This document shows positions 54,413 through 62,198 of a DNA stretch of 64,000 nucleotides, piece by piece. The notes beneath the pieces are model-generated. The model made no database searches and was not told where the DNA came from. It worked only from the letters and a program-made list of their open reading frames with translations. How positions within the stretch are numbered: position 1 is the first letter of the stretch; each line of letters starts with the position of its first letter. The stretch is from Pseudodesulfovibrio sp. 5S69 (GTDB lineage Bacteria; Desulfobacterota; Desulfovibrionia; Desulfovibrionales; Desulfovibrionaceae), in NCBI RefSeq assembly GCF_037094465.1, contig NZ_CP146609.1, forward strand, positions 3,529,501 through 3,593,500. The letters are read 5' to 3'. The position numbers were made by a program, and so were the translations under genes.

Positions 54413-54630
54413 GTTTCCTCCATGGGTTCCTTCTGGTTGCGGGCCGGAAATGACCGGCCCGGAAAAGACGCTGTCAGGCGCCGCGATCAAACCGAGGCAG
54501 CCCTTTCACAATCGCGGCCGGATCGGTTCGAGCGCTCGGCGCAAGGGGAAAGCCGGTGCCGAAGCGTATTCTCATACGGAGGGCCCGGCTTTCCCGCAGC
54601 AACGACGCGATGGGGCCGATACGGCCGCGA
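54413..54630. other. Hairpin-rich gap after nifB
   Basis: This 218-bp gap between nifB and the next small gene has two inverted repeats: CGGGCCGG/CCGGCCCG (54440-54461), and GGGAAAGCCGG/CCGGCTTTCCC (54546-54556 and 54585-54595) enclosing a smaller CGTAT/ATACG stem. They may end or stabilise the nifB transcript. Confidence 0.55.
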
Positions 54631-55899
54631 TCAGCCGCAGCCCGCGCCACCTCCGGCGCACCCCGATCCGATGCCCGCGCGGCGGACCTTGAGGGCGTTG
54701 ATGTCACCGCCCTCGAAGACGAAGCGCAGGGCGTCCTCGATGAAACCGTCCACGGTGTAGGACTTGATGTCGTGCTCCTCCAGGAGCATGCGCGGGGTCT
54801 CGCCCACGGCGGCGCAGAGCACCGCCCGGCAGTCCTTGAGGGTACCGGCCAGTTCGGACCAGCGCTTGGGGCCGCAGCCCGCCTGGGGCGCCTGACGCTC
54901 CTCGATGAGCCGGTAGCCGCCGGACTCGGACTCGCCCCAGATCTGGAAGGACTTGGCCTCGCCCAGGTGCTGGTTGACCAACAACCCCTCGCGGGTGGCC
55001 ACGGCCACGAACGGGCGGGCCATGGTCGCCTCCAGGGGCTTGAGCTTGGAGCAGGCCTGGAGCGTGCCGCACAGGGCCGTGGACTGGTCGTCGCTGAGCA
55101 GGCCGACCGCATCGGCGCGGCAACGCTTGCAGTGGGTCATCTGCTCGATAAACGGCTCGGCCTCCTTGCGCAGGGGCAGGACGGTCTCGCGGCCCGGCTC
55201 GGGAATCCCGGCAAAGGGCGTGTCGGCCGTGGGCTTGAGCGGGATCATGTTCTGGATGTCCGCGCCGAGCGAGGCGCAGACCTTGGCCACCTCGACAATG
55301 TGGTGGTCGTTGACGCCGGGAATGACGATGGAATTGATCTTGACCGTGATGCCGCGCTCCTTGAGGCCCTTGATGGCCTTGAGCTGGCGGTCCAGGAGAA
55401 TCTCGGCGCCCTTCTCGCCCCGGTAGACGACGTTGCCGTCCTTGACCCAGGCGTAGATTTTGGCCCCGATGGCCGGGTCCACGGCCGAGATGGTGATGGT
55501 CACGTGGGACACGCCGAGCTCGGCGATGTCGTCCAGGTACGGCAGGATGCCCATGCCGTTGGAGGACAGACAGAAGAGCAGCTCGGGGTGGCGCTCGTTG
55601 AGCAGGCGCATGGTCTCCAGGGTCTCGCCGGGGTTGGCGAAGGGATCGCCGGGACCGGCGATGCCCGCCACGGTGATGCGCGGCTCCTTCGCCAGGACCT
55701 TGTCCATGTATTCCGCGGCCTGGAACGGCTTGAGCACGCCGCTGGTCACGCCGGGGCGGGACTCGTTCACGCAGTCGTACTTGCGGTTGCAGTAATTGCA
55801 CTGGATGTTGCACTTGGGGGCCACGGGCAGGTGCACGCGGCCGCAGCTTCCGGCGCTCTTCTTATTGAAACAGGGATGTCTGGTAAGATCCTTCTGCAT
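54631..55899 (-). CDS. nifB: NifB, radical SAM nitrogenase cofactor synthase
   Basis: This 422-residue protein makes the NifB-co precursor of the nitrogenase cofactor. It has the HPCF motif at the N-terminus (Cys 10), the radical SAM cluster motif CNIQCNYC (Cys 30, 34, 37), GIAGPGDPF, and a cluster-ligand pair in THCKRCRADAVG. A C-terminal NifX/NafY-like domain (about 300-410: RPFVAVATREGLLVNQHLGEA) is fused, as in many NifBs. ATG 55899 has GGAGA upstream. It is 113 bp from nifN and is the last core nif gene in the operon. It also ends with a Gly/Cys-rich tail. Confidence 0.96.
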   Translation of the reverse strand: MQKDLTRHPCFNKKSAGSCGRVHLPVAPKCNIQCNYCNRKYDCVNESRPGVTSGVLKPFQAAEYMDKVLAKEPRITVAGIAGPGDPFANPGETLETMRLLNERHPELLFCLSSNGMGILPYLDDIAELGVSHVTITISAVDPAIGAKIYAWVKDGNVVYRGEKGAEILLDRQLKAIKGLKERGITVKINSIVIPGVNDHHIVEVAKVCASLGADIQNMIPLKPTADTPFAGIPEPGRETVLPLRKEAEPFIEQMTHCKRCRADAVGLLSDDQSTALCGTLQACSKLKPLEATMARPFVAVATREGLLVNQHLGEAKSFQIWGESESGGYRLIEERQAPQAGCGPKRWSELAGTLKDCRAVLCAAVGETPRMLLEEHDIKSYTVDGFIEDALRFVFEGGDINALKVRRAGIGSGCAGGGAGCG

Positions 55900-56012
55900 G
55901 TCGTTCTCCTGAGGTTGCCTCCCCGGTCCTCCATCCCCCGTGTCCGCTTGGCTAGGGGTGGCCGGGATACGTTCCACTTCGATATCAGCCGCGTTGATGT
56001 TCGTTCGGGTGA

Positions 56013-57380
56013 TTAAATATATCCGTAGCCGATGGGAGAATCGGCCTGCTTCTTCTCGATGACCGCGTTGACCACGCGGTCGAACAGGGTCTGGGTGCCC
56101 TTGTAGCCCAGCGTCAGGGTGCGCTGGCCGCCGAAGCGGTCGTGGATGGGGAAGCCCACGCGCACCAGGGGCACGTTCCATGCCTTGGCATAGCGGTAGC
56201 CCTTGGAGTGGCCCACCAGCAGGTCCGGGGCGAGCTCGCCCGCCTCGGCCGCAATGTCGTGGAAGTCCACGCCCTCGCGCACCTCGGGGGCCATGCGGGC
56301 CACGCCGTCGGTGACCTTGGCGATGGCCTCCTCCAGCCCCTTGCCGCGGGCGCCGGTCCCGGCCAGGACCACGTCCACGCCGATCTCGGACAGGAAGGCG
56401 CACAGGCCGACGACCAGGTCCTCCTCGCCGTAGACCACGGCGCGCTTGCCGAAGATGTACTTGTGGCCGTCCACATAGGCGTCCACCAGACGACCGCGCT
56501 CCAGCTCGTAGCGGCGCGGCATGGGCCTGCCGGAGATTGCCTCCAGGGTCTCGAAGAAACGGTCGGACTCGCGCAACCCCATGGGCAGGCCGATGCGGTG
56601 GTTGGCCACGCCGAAGCGCTCCTCCAGGCTGGTCCCGCCGGTCTTGGGGGGCAGGCAGCGGCCGAACTCGATGGTCCCGGCGGCAGCGCTCATGGTCTTG
56701 ATCTCGCTGATCGGCGTGCCGCCCTCGGGAATCTTGACGTAGTCCTCCAGGGCCGGGCCATCCAGGGATTCGGAGATGTCGGGCAGGATGGTCGCCTTGA
56801 TCCCGAAGTGGTCGCAGATGTCGCGCAGATGGCGGACGTCCTCGCAGGAGACCAGGCTGGGCAGGATGTTCACCCGGCCGTCGTCGGCCGCCTTTTCCAA
56901 GCAAAGCTGCTCCACCAGGGAGCGGACCGCGCCGTGCCAGCCGTCCATGTGCGTGCCGTTGTAGCTGGGGGTCGAGACCCGAACCAGATCGGGCAGATCG
57001 AGGTCGCCGAACTCCTTGTAGAACTCGTGGAAGTACATGGGCACGTCGTCGCCGATGGTCTCGGTCAGGCAGGTGGTGGCCACCCCGATGAGCTTCGGCT
57101 CGTACTTCTTCATGACGTTGAGGATGCCCTTCTTCAGGTTCGGGCCGCCGCCGTAGATGGCGTTCTTTTCGCCGAGAGCCGAGGAGGCGATGTCCACGGG
57201 CTCGCGGAAATGCGAGATGATATAGCGGCGCATGTAGGTGGCGCAGCCCTGGGAGCCGTGCAGGAAGGGAATGGCCCCTTCCACGCCCCGGAAGGCCAGG
57301 GAAGCCCCGAGCGGCGTGCACAGCTTGCAGGCGTTGGTCGTGGAAACAAAATTGGGCCTTGCGGTCTTGACCTTACTCAT
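56013..57380 (-). CDS. nifN: NifN, FeMo-cofactor scaffold subunit
   Basis: This 455-residue protein is the beta-like subunit of the NifEN scaffold. It has NACKLCTPLGASLAFRGVEG, FLHGSQGCATYMRRYIISHF and ATTCLTETIGDDVPMYFHEF, the characteristic NifN set. NifEN accepts NifB-co and matures it before transfer to NifDK. Its start overlaps the nifE stop by 8 bp, so the two are translationally coupled. The length is normal for NifN. Confidence 0.96.
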   Translation of the reverse strand: MSKVKTARPNFVSTTNACKLCTPLGASLAFRGVEGAIPFLHGSQGCATYMRRYIISHFREPVDIASSALGEKNAIYGGGPNLKKGILNVMKKYEPKLIGVATTCLTETIGDDVPMYFHEFYKEFGDLDLPDLVRVSTPSYNGTHMDGWHGAVRSLVEQLCLEKAADDGRVNILPSLVSCEDVRHLRDICDHFGIKATILPDISESLDGPALEDYVKIPEGGTPISEIKTMSAAAGTIEFGRCLPPKTGGTSLEERFGVANHRIGLPMGLRESDRFFETLEAISGRPMPRRYELERGRLVDAYVDGHKYIFGKRAVVYGEEDLVVGLCAFLSEIGVDVVLAGTGARGKGLEEAIAKVTDGVARMAPEVREGVDFHDIAAEAGELAPDLLVGHSKGYRYAKAWNVPLVRVGFPIHDRFGGQRTLTLGYKGTQTLFDRVVNAVIEKKQADSPIGYGYI

Positions 57381-58776
57381 TGGCGGCCTCCTTCCGGGCT
57401 TCCTTGGCGAGATTGGCGCGGTTGGCGCGCCGGGGGGCGAACTGCCAGACCGGGGACATGGCCGAGGCGTGGATCTCGCGGGCGAAGTTGAGCATGCCCG
57501 CGAACCCTTCCAGGGCCTCCTTGCGCTCGTGGTTGTGGTCGCAGAACCCCACGCCCAGCTTGTAGGCGATGGGCCGTTCCTTGACCCCGCCCACGAACAC
57601 GTCCACGTCCTTCTCCTTGATGAAGTGGGACAGTTCGAGCGGGTTGGCGTCGTCGATGATGACCGTGCCGGGATCGGTGATCTCGGCCAGCTCGGCGTAG
57701 TCCTCCTTGGTGCCGGTCTGGGAGCCGACCATGACGACCTGCATGCCCAGGTGGCGGAAGGCCTTGACCAGGGAGAACGCCTTGAAGGAACCGCCCACGT
57801 ACATGGCGACCTTCTTGCCCTCCAGGTCCTTGCGGTAGCGGGCCAGCTCGGGCATGAGCTTGTTCAGTTCGTCGCGGACCAGGGCCTGGGTCCGCTCCAC
57901 GATGCCGGGGTCCTTGTCCTTGAAGAAGTCGGCCACCTTATACAGGGAGTCGGCCATGTCCTCGATGCCGAGGTAGGAGACGCGCTTGTACGGGATGCCG
58001 AACTCCTCCTCCATCATCTTGGCCAGGTCCAGGGTCGCCCCGGAACACTGGACCAGGTTCAGGGCCGCGCCGTGGCAGCGGGCGATGTCGGCCACGCGGC
58101 CGTCACCGGTCACGTTGGCGACCACCTGGACGCCCATCTTCTCGAAGTACTCGCGGATGATCCAGATTTCGCCGGCAAGGTTGAAGTCGCCAAAAATATT
58201 GATGGAGACAGGCGAGACGTCGGACGTGTCGCCCTGGCCGATGAGCCGGAACATGGCCTTGCACGCGGCCAGGTACCCGGCCCGCTTGTTACCCTTGAAC
58301 CCTTCGGACATGACCGGGAGCACCGGGATGCCCTTCTTCTCGGTCATCTTGCGGCAGACCGCTTCCATGTCGTCGCCGATGAGCCCCACGATGCAGGTGG
58401 AGTAGACAAAGGCGGCCTTGGGGGAATGCCGGTCGATGAGTTCGTCCAGGGCGGCTTCGAGCTTTTTCTCGCCGCCGAAGATCACGTCGGTCTCCTGCAG
58501 GTCCGTGGAAAAGGACAGCCGGTGAAGCTCCGGGCCGCTGGACAGCGAGCCGCGGATGTCCCAGGTGTAGACCGCGCAGCCGATGGGGCCGTGCACCAGG
58601 TGCAGGGCGTCGGCTATGGGATAAAGGACCACGCGGGAACCGCAGAACACGCAGGCGCGCTGGCTGACGGCGCCCGCCAGGGACTCGCGGTTGCAGGCGA
58701 TGTCGATGGCGCCTTCGCCGGTCCGGTGGATCTGGTCCTGTCTTTCCTCGAGTATGGTCGAACTGGTCGTACTCAT
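57373..58776 (-). CDS. nifE: NifE, FeMo-cofactor scaffold subunit
   Basis: This protein of 467 residues is the alpha-like subunit of NifEN. It has RACVFCGSRVVLYPIADALHL, HGPIGCAVYTWDIRGSLSSG, STCIVGLIGDDMEAVC and the fold of nitrogenase component-1 homologues. ATG 58776 follows GGGGAAG at about 8 bp; residues further upstream in frame are low-quality. The start lies 24 bp after the GNAT gene stop, so it is in the same transcript. It acts with NifN as the cofactor-maturation platform. Confidence 0.96.
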   Translation of the reverse strand: MSTTSSTILEERQDQIHRTGEGAIDIACNRESLAGAVSQRACVFCGSRVVLYPIADALHLVHGPIGCAVYTWDIRGSLSSGPELHRLSFSTDLQETDVIFGGEKKLEAALDELIDRHSPKAAFVYSTCIVGLIGDDMEAVCRKMTEKKGIPVLPVMSEGFKGNKRAGYLAACKAMFRLIGQGDTSDVSPVSINIFGDFNLAGEIWIIREYFEKMGVQVVANVTGDGRVADIARCHGAALNLVQCSGATLDLAKMMEEEFGIPYKRVSYLGIEDMADSLYKVADFFKDKDPGIVERTQALVRDELNKLMPELARYRKDLEGKKVAMYVGGSFKAFSLVKAFRHLGMQVVMVGSQTGTKEDYAELAEITDPGTVIIDDANPLELSHFIKEKDVDVFVGGVKERPIAYKLGVGFCDHNHERKEALEGFAGMLNFAREIHASAMSPVWQFAPRRANRANLAKEARKEAANE

Positions 58777-58799
58777 TATACTTCCCCTATATCGATAGA

Positions 58800-59231
58800 T
58801 TACAGTCGGTTGCCCGGACGATGGGCGGTATATCCAAATCCGGGAGCCGGGGCCGCGTCCGGGTCTGCGAGGAGCATCAGCCTCCCCGCGCTGTCGGCCC
58901 TGGCCCACTCGGTGAGCCGGTGAATCAACAATTCGCCGAGGCCCTGGCCCCGCCAATCCTCACGGACAACCACATCTTCGATGAGGACGGCGGGACCGCC
59001 TTCAGCCACTTGGATCGTCAGCCGACCCGCGCACAAACCGACCACAGTCTTGTCGGCGACGCTCGCGATCAGGATGCGTCCCCGACCGTTTTTCAGCATC
59101 AGTTCCGGATCGCGCCGTTGCCCGTCCGTGCAGGCGGAACCCTCGCAAAACGAGGAGACCGAACCGAGCAGGGACACGAGACCGGGTAGGTCCGCGCGGG
59201 TTGCGGGGCGGATGACGACGGCTTCAGGCAT
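58800..59231 (-). CDS. GNAT-family acetyltransferase within the nif operon
   Basis: This 143-residue protein has the GNAT core: IRPATRADLPGLVSLL, a central strand IEDVVVREDWRGQGLGELLIHRL with the acetyl-CoA-binding R/Q-x-x-G-x-G/A pattern, and a C-terminal GFGYTAHRPG. It lies between the ferredoxin-like gene (15 bp) and nifE (23 bp) on the nif transcript. The acceptor is unknown; it may acetylate a nif protein or a small molecule, though no evidence for either is in the sequence. The position within the operon is an uncommon feature in my knowledge of other nif operons. Confidence 0.88.
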   Translation of the reverse strand: MPEAVVIRPATRADLPGLVSLLGSVSSFCEGSACTDGQRRDPELMLKNGRGRILIASVADKTVVGLCAGRLTIQVAEGGPAVLIEDVVVREDWRGQGLGELLIHRLTEWARADSAGRLMLLADPDAAPAPGFGYTAHRPGNRL

Positions 59232-59246
59232 GGGACTCTCGATTCC

Positions 59247-59549
59247 TTAGGAGGCCAGGTAGTCTTCGGCGGGTTCGCCGTCTTCCAGGCCGTCCAAAAT
59301 TGCGTCGATCGCTTCTTCGGAATTCACGCCCTTGAACCACCAGTTCTCGGGCTGGATGACCATCATGGGACCGGATTCACACTGCTTCAGGCAGGTGGAA
59401 CCGACCACCAGGGCGTCGAGGCCGCGATCCAAAATTTCTTCCTCCACGTACTGCAGGAATCCGTCGGTCTGCTTGTGGCAGATGCCTTTGGGGTCTCCGG
59501 CCGCGCGGAAGGACTGACAACAGATGATCATTCTCTCTGGGATAGCCAT
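59247..59549 (-). CDS. Thioredoxin-like [2Fe-2S] ferredoxin
   Basis: This 100-residue protein has four cysteines in the pattern of thioredoxin-like 2Fe-2S ferredoxins: C11, C24 (after RAAGDPKGI), C53 and C57 (STCLKQCESGP). It has an acidic C-terminus. Such ferredoxins occur in several nif operons of anaerobes and may deliver electrons to nitrogenase or to cofactor assembly. GGAGAG lies before the ATG. It follows the NifB-like gene by 20 bp. Confidence 0.9.
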   Translation of the reverse strand: MAIPERMIICCQSFRAAGDPKGICHKQTDGFLQYVEEEILDRGLDALVVGSTCLKQCESGPMMVIQPENWWFKGVNSEEAIDAILDGLEDGEPAEDYLAS

Positions 59550-59569
59550 TTCCTTTACTCTCCTTCTGG

Positions 59570-60739
59570 TTACTTCTTGTTCTTCTTGCCTTTCTTACCG
59601 CCCCCGTAGAGCACATCCACGGTTCCCTCGATCTCGCCGTCCGTGATCAGGACGGACAGACCCTTGCGGCTCAAAATTTTTCTCGGGTTCTCGCCGGCGG
59701 AAGCGGTCAGCAGGACGAAGCAGTCACCCAGGGTGTCGGCCAGTCTCTCCCAGCGCTGGTTCCCGGCACCGGGTTCGGGCAGGTCGCGGACGCCCAGCAG
59801 GCAGGCCAAGCCGTCGCCGCGCGGGCCGTAGATCATGGCCTTGATGGCGTGGCCCAGATGCAGGTCGATATCCATGCCGGTGGAACTGACCACGGCCACG
59901 TTGGGCCGTTCCTTGGTGGGCTTGGGCAGGACCGAGACCGGGGCGCCCGGCTTGTCCGGGGCGTCCAGGCCGACCATGTTCTCGCCGCATTCGCTGAAGG
60001 CGGGCATGAGGTCGATATGCCGGGCAGCGCGGTCGCGGATCTCGGAGAGCAGTTCCATGTCGGTGGCCTGGGGCGCGTCCTCCACGCCCTCCTCGGGGTG
60101 GAACGGGACCACGGCCATGATGTCCGCGCCGAGCCCGGCCATGGTGGAGGCGATCTTCTCGACGTGCCCCGCGTTGTAGCCGGGGTACACGGTGGTGTTG
60201 ACCTTGACGGTGACCCCCGCCTTCTTGAAGGCGGACACGGACCGGGCCTGGTCCGTGATCAGCAGCGCGACGGCCTCCTTGAGCGGCAGGGTCCGCTTGG
60301 CGGGCCGGATCCAGGCGTAGATGTTCTCGGCCACCTCGGGGTCCACGGCGTCCACGAGCACGGTGACGTGGGACAGGCCGATCTCGGCCAGCTCCTCGGC
60401 GTACTCGGCGCCGTTCATGCCCAACGTGGTCAGGCAGAGGGAAAGATCGGGATACTTCGCGCGGACCAGGCGCAGGGTGCGCAGGGTCAGGTCCGGGGAG
60501 GTCAGCGGGTCGCCGGGGCCGGTGATGCCCACGATGGAGATGGGCTTGTCCTGCTCCATGACGTGGTCGAGCCAGACCAGGGCCTCTTCGGGCATCATCG
60601 CCGGCTTGTTGCCGTTGCCGCCCGTGAAACGGACACGAGCGTTGGCGCGTGGGGCCACGGGCAGATGCAGGCGGCCCACGGTCTTGCGTGCGGTCATGCC
60701 GAAACAGGGATGGGAGGTGTTGTCAGCAATTGTGGACAT
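59570..60739 (-). CDS. NifB-like protein lacking the radical SAM cysteines
   Basis: This 389-residue protein aligns with NifB along its length but has lost its catalytic cluster. HPCFGMTARKTVGRLHLPVAP matches NifB, then the CNIQCNYC segment reads ANARVRFT, so NifB Cys 30, 34 and 37 are Ala 32, Val 36 and Thr 39 here. The HPC cysteine (12), the GITGPGDPL motif and LSHVTVLVDAVDPE are kept; of the C-terminal cluster pair one Cys survives (SECGENMVG). A NifX/NafY-like C-terminal domain (RPNVAVVSSTGMDIDLHLGHA) and a Lys-rich tail follow. It sits between nifK and the ferredoxin gene. A chaperone or cofactor-carrier role is plausible. Confidence 0.88.
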   Translation of the reverse strand: MSTIADNTSHPCFGMTARKTVGRLHLPVAPRANARVRFTGGNGNKPAMMPEEALVWLDHVMEQDKPISIVGITGPGDPLTSPDLTLRTLRLVRAKYPDLSLCLTTLGMNGAEYAEELAEIGLSHVTVLVDAVDPEVAENIYAWIRPAKRTLPLKEAVALLITDQARSVSAFKKAGVTVKVNTTVYPGYNAGHVEKIASTMAGLGADIMAVVPFHPEEGVEDAPQATDMELLSEIRDRAARHIDLMPAFSECGENMVGLDAPDKPGAPVSVLPKPTKERPNVAVVSSTGMDIDLHLGHAIKAMIYGPRGDGLACLLGVRDLPEPGAGNQRWERLADTLGDCFVLLTASAGENPRKILSRKGLSVLITDGEIEGTVDVLYGGGKKGKKNKK

Positions 60740-60764
60740 GACGGTCTTCTTGGGTTGAGTGTTT

Positions 60765-60801
60765 GGTCCGGGGCGGAGGGGGAAGGACTCCGCCCCGGAC
60801 C
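60765..60801. repeat. Perfect 14-bp hairpin between nifK and the NifB-like gene
   Basis: GGTCCGGGGCGGAG (60765-60778) pairs perfectly with CTCCGCCCCGGACC (60788-60801) around a 9-nt loop. No T-run follows on the minus strand, so it is unlikely to be a full terminator. It could stabilise the 3' end of nifDK mRNA or slow readthrough, so that NifDK is made in excess over downstream proteins. Confidence 0.75.
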
Positions 60802-60812
60802 GGGTATGAACG

Positions 60813-62189
60813 CTACAGGACGAGCTCGAAGGTCGTCTCCGGATCGTCGCGGTCCTTACGATCCAGCAGCAGGCCCAGAATCTTCTCAAGAAGCCTGAGT
60901 CCACCCTTGTAGCCGACTGTCGGGAAGTACTGATGCCCCTGGCGGTCCAGGATGGGGAAGCCCCAGCGCAGCAGCGGAATGTCCTCGTCGCGCGAGATGT
61001 ACTTGCCGTAGGTGTTGCCGATGAGCAGGTCGACCGGCTCGTTCTTGATCCACTGGTGCATGAGGAACATGTCACCCTTGGCCTTGACCTTGACCTCGAA
61101 GGGCTGGTCGGCGCAGATCTCCTTGATGCGGGCCTCGAACTTCTTGCCCGGGGTGCCGGTGACGACGTAGACGGGCTGCATGTCGAGGGAGACCAGGAAC
61201 TCGCACATGGAGATAAGCTGGTCCGGGTCGCCCCAGATGGCCACGCGCTTGCCGTAGAAGTACTGGTGCATGTCGGAGATCATGTCCACGAGCTGGCCGC
61301 GCTCGAAGGCGACGGAGTCGGGGACGGAGACGCCGGCAACGGTGCGCAGCACGTCGATGAAGCGGTCGGTGGCGGCCAGGCCGAAGGGCATGTCCAGCAC
61401 GGTGCACGGCACCTTGCACTTGGCGTCGAGCCAGCGGGCGGCATCTGCCGAGCACCACTCGCCCAGCGCCAGGGTGCCGAGAGCATCGCCGGTCTTCTTG
61501 AGCTCCTTGATGGTCACGCCGCCGTCGGGGAACATCTTGTATTCGCCGGTCAGGGGGGCGTTGAGCACGCCGTCGGTGTCCGGGAACAGGGTGATGTCCA
61601 CGCCGACCATGGCGCACAGGCGCTTGATCTCGCCCATGTCGGAGGGCTCGACCCAGCCGGGGATGACGTTGACCTTGTGGGTCTTCTTCCCGGAGGGCTC
61701 GGCCAACTGGGCCATGGCCTTGACCATGTTCGAGAAGCCGGTCACGTGGGAGCCGACGTAGCTCGGGGTGGGCGCGCCGAGGCAGGTCTTGCCCTCGGGA
61801 ACCTTGCCGCTCTTTCGGGCCTTGTCGAAGATCTGGTTCAGATCGTCGCCGATGGTCTCGGACAGGCAGGTGGTGTGCACCGCGATCACTTCGGGGTCGT
61901 AGACCGTGAAGATGTTGTCGATGGCCTGGATCAGGTTGGCATGGCCGCCGAACACGGAGGCGCCTTCGGTGAAGGACGAGGTCGCGGCGGAGATGGGCTC
62001 CTTGTAGTGCCTGGTCAGGGCCGAGCGGTGGTAGGCGCAGCAGCCCTGGGAGCCGTGGGAGTGCGGCAGGCAACCGTGGATGCCGAGCGAGGCGTACATG
62101 GCCCCGATGGGCTGGCACGTCTTGGCCGGGTTGACGGTGAGCGCCTTGCGCTCCTTGATTTCAACGGGTGTATGCTTCAGTAAAGCCAT
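60813..62189 (-). CDS. nifK: NifK, nitrogenase MoFe protein beta chain
   Basis: This 458-residue protein is the beta subunit of dinitrogenase. P-cluster-region motifs are present: KTCQPIGAMYASLGIHGCLPHSHGSQGC, HTTCLSETIGDDLNQIF, with GAPTPSYVGSHVTGFSNM. It lacks the long N-terminal extension found in Azotobacter-type NifK, as expected for anaerobe-type nitrogenases. GGAGAA lies before ATG 62189. The gene is 9 bp downstream of nifD. Confidence 0.96.
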   Translation of the reverse strand: MALLKHTPVEIKERKALTVNPAKTCQPIGAMYASLGIHGCLPHSHGSQGCCAYHRSALTRHYKEPISAATSSFTEGASVFGGHANLIQAIDNIFTVYDPEVIAVHTTCLSETIGDDLNQIFDKARKSGKVPEGKTCLGAPTPSYVGSHVTGFSNMVKAMAQLAEPSGKKTHKVNVIPGWVEPSDMGEIKRLCAMVGVDITLFPDTDGVLNAPLTGEYKMFPDGGVTIKELKKTGDALGTLALGEWCSADAARWLDAKCKVPCTVLDMPFGLAATDRFIDVLRTVAGVSVPDSVAFERGQLVDMISDMHQYFYGKRVAIWGDPDQLISMCEFLVSLDMQPVYVVTGTPGKKFEARIKEICADQPFEVKVKAKGDMFLMHQWIKNEPVDLLIGNTYGKYISRDEDIPLLRWGFPILDRQGHQYFPTVGYKGGLRLLEKILGLLLDRKDRDDPETTFELVL

Positions 62190-62198
62190 TGTATTCTC

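Noticed and set aside
54631..57321. A single 896-residue open frame covering nifB and most of nifN
   Set aside because: The first half is the out-of-frame shadow of nifN (Arg/His/Pro-rich, no motifs). Only the segment from 55899 onward is NifB, with its own ribosome site, so this is not a NifN-NifB fusion.
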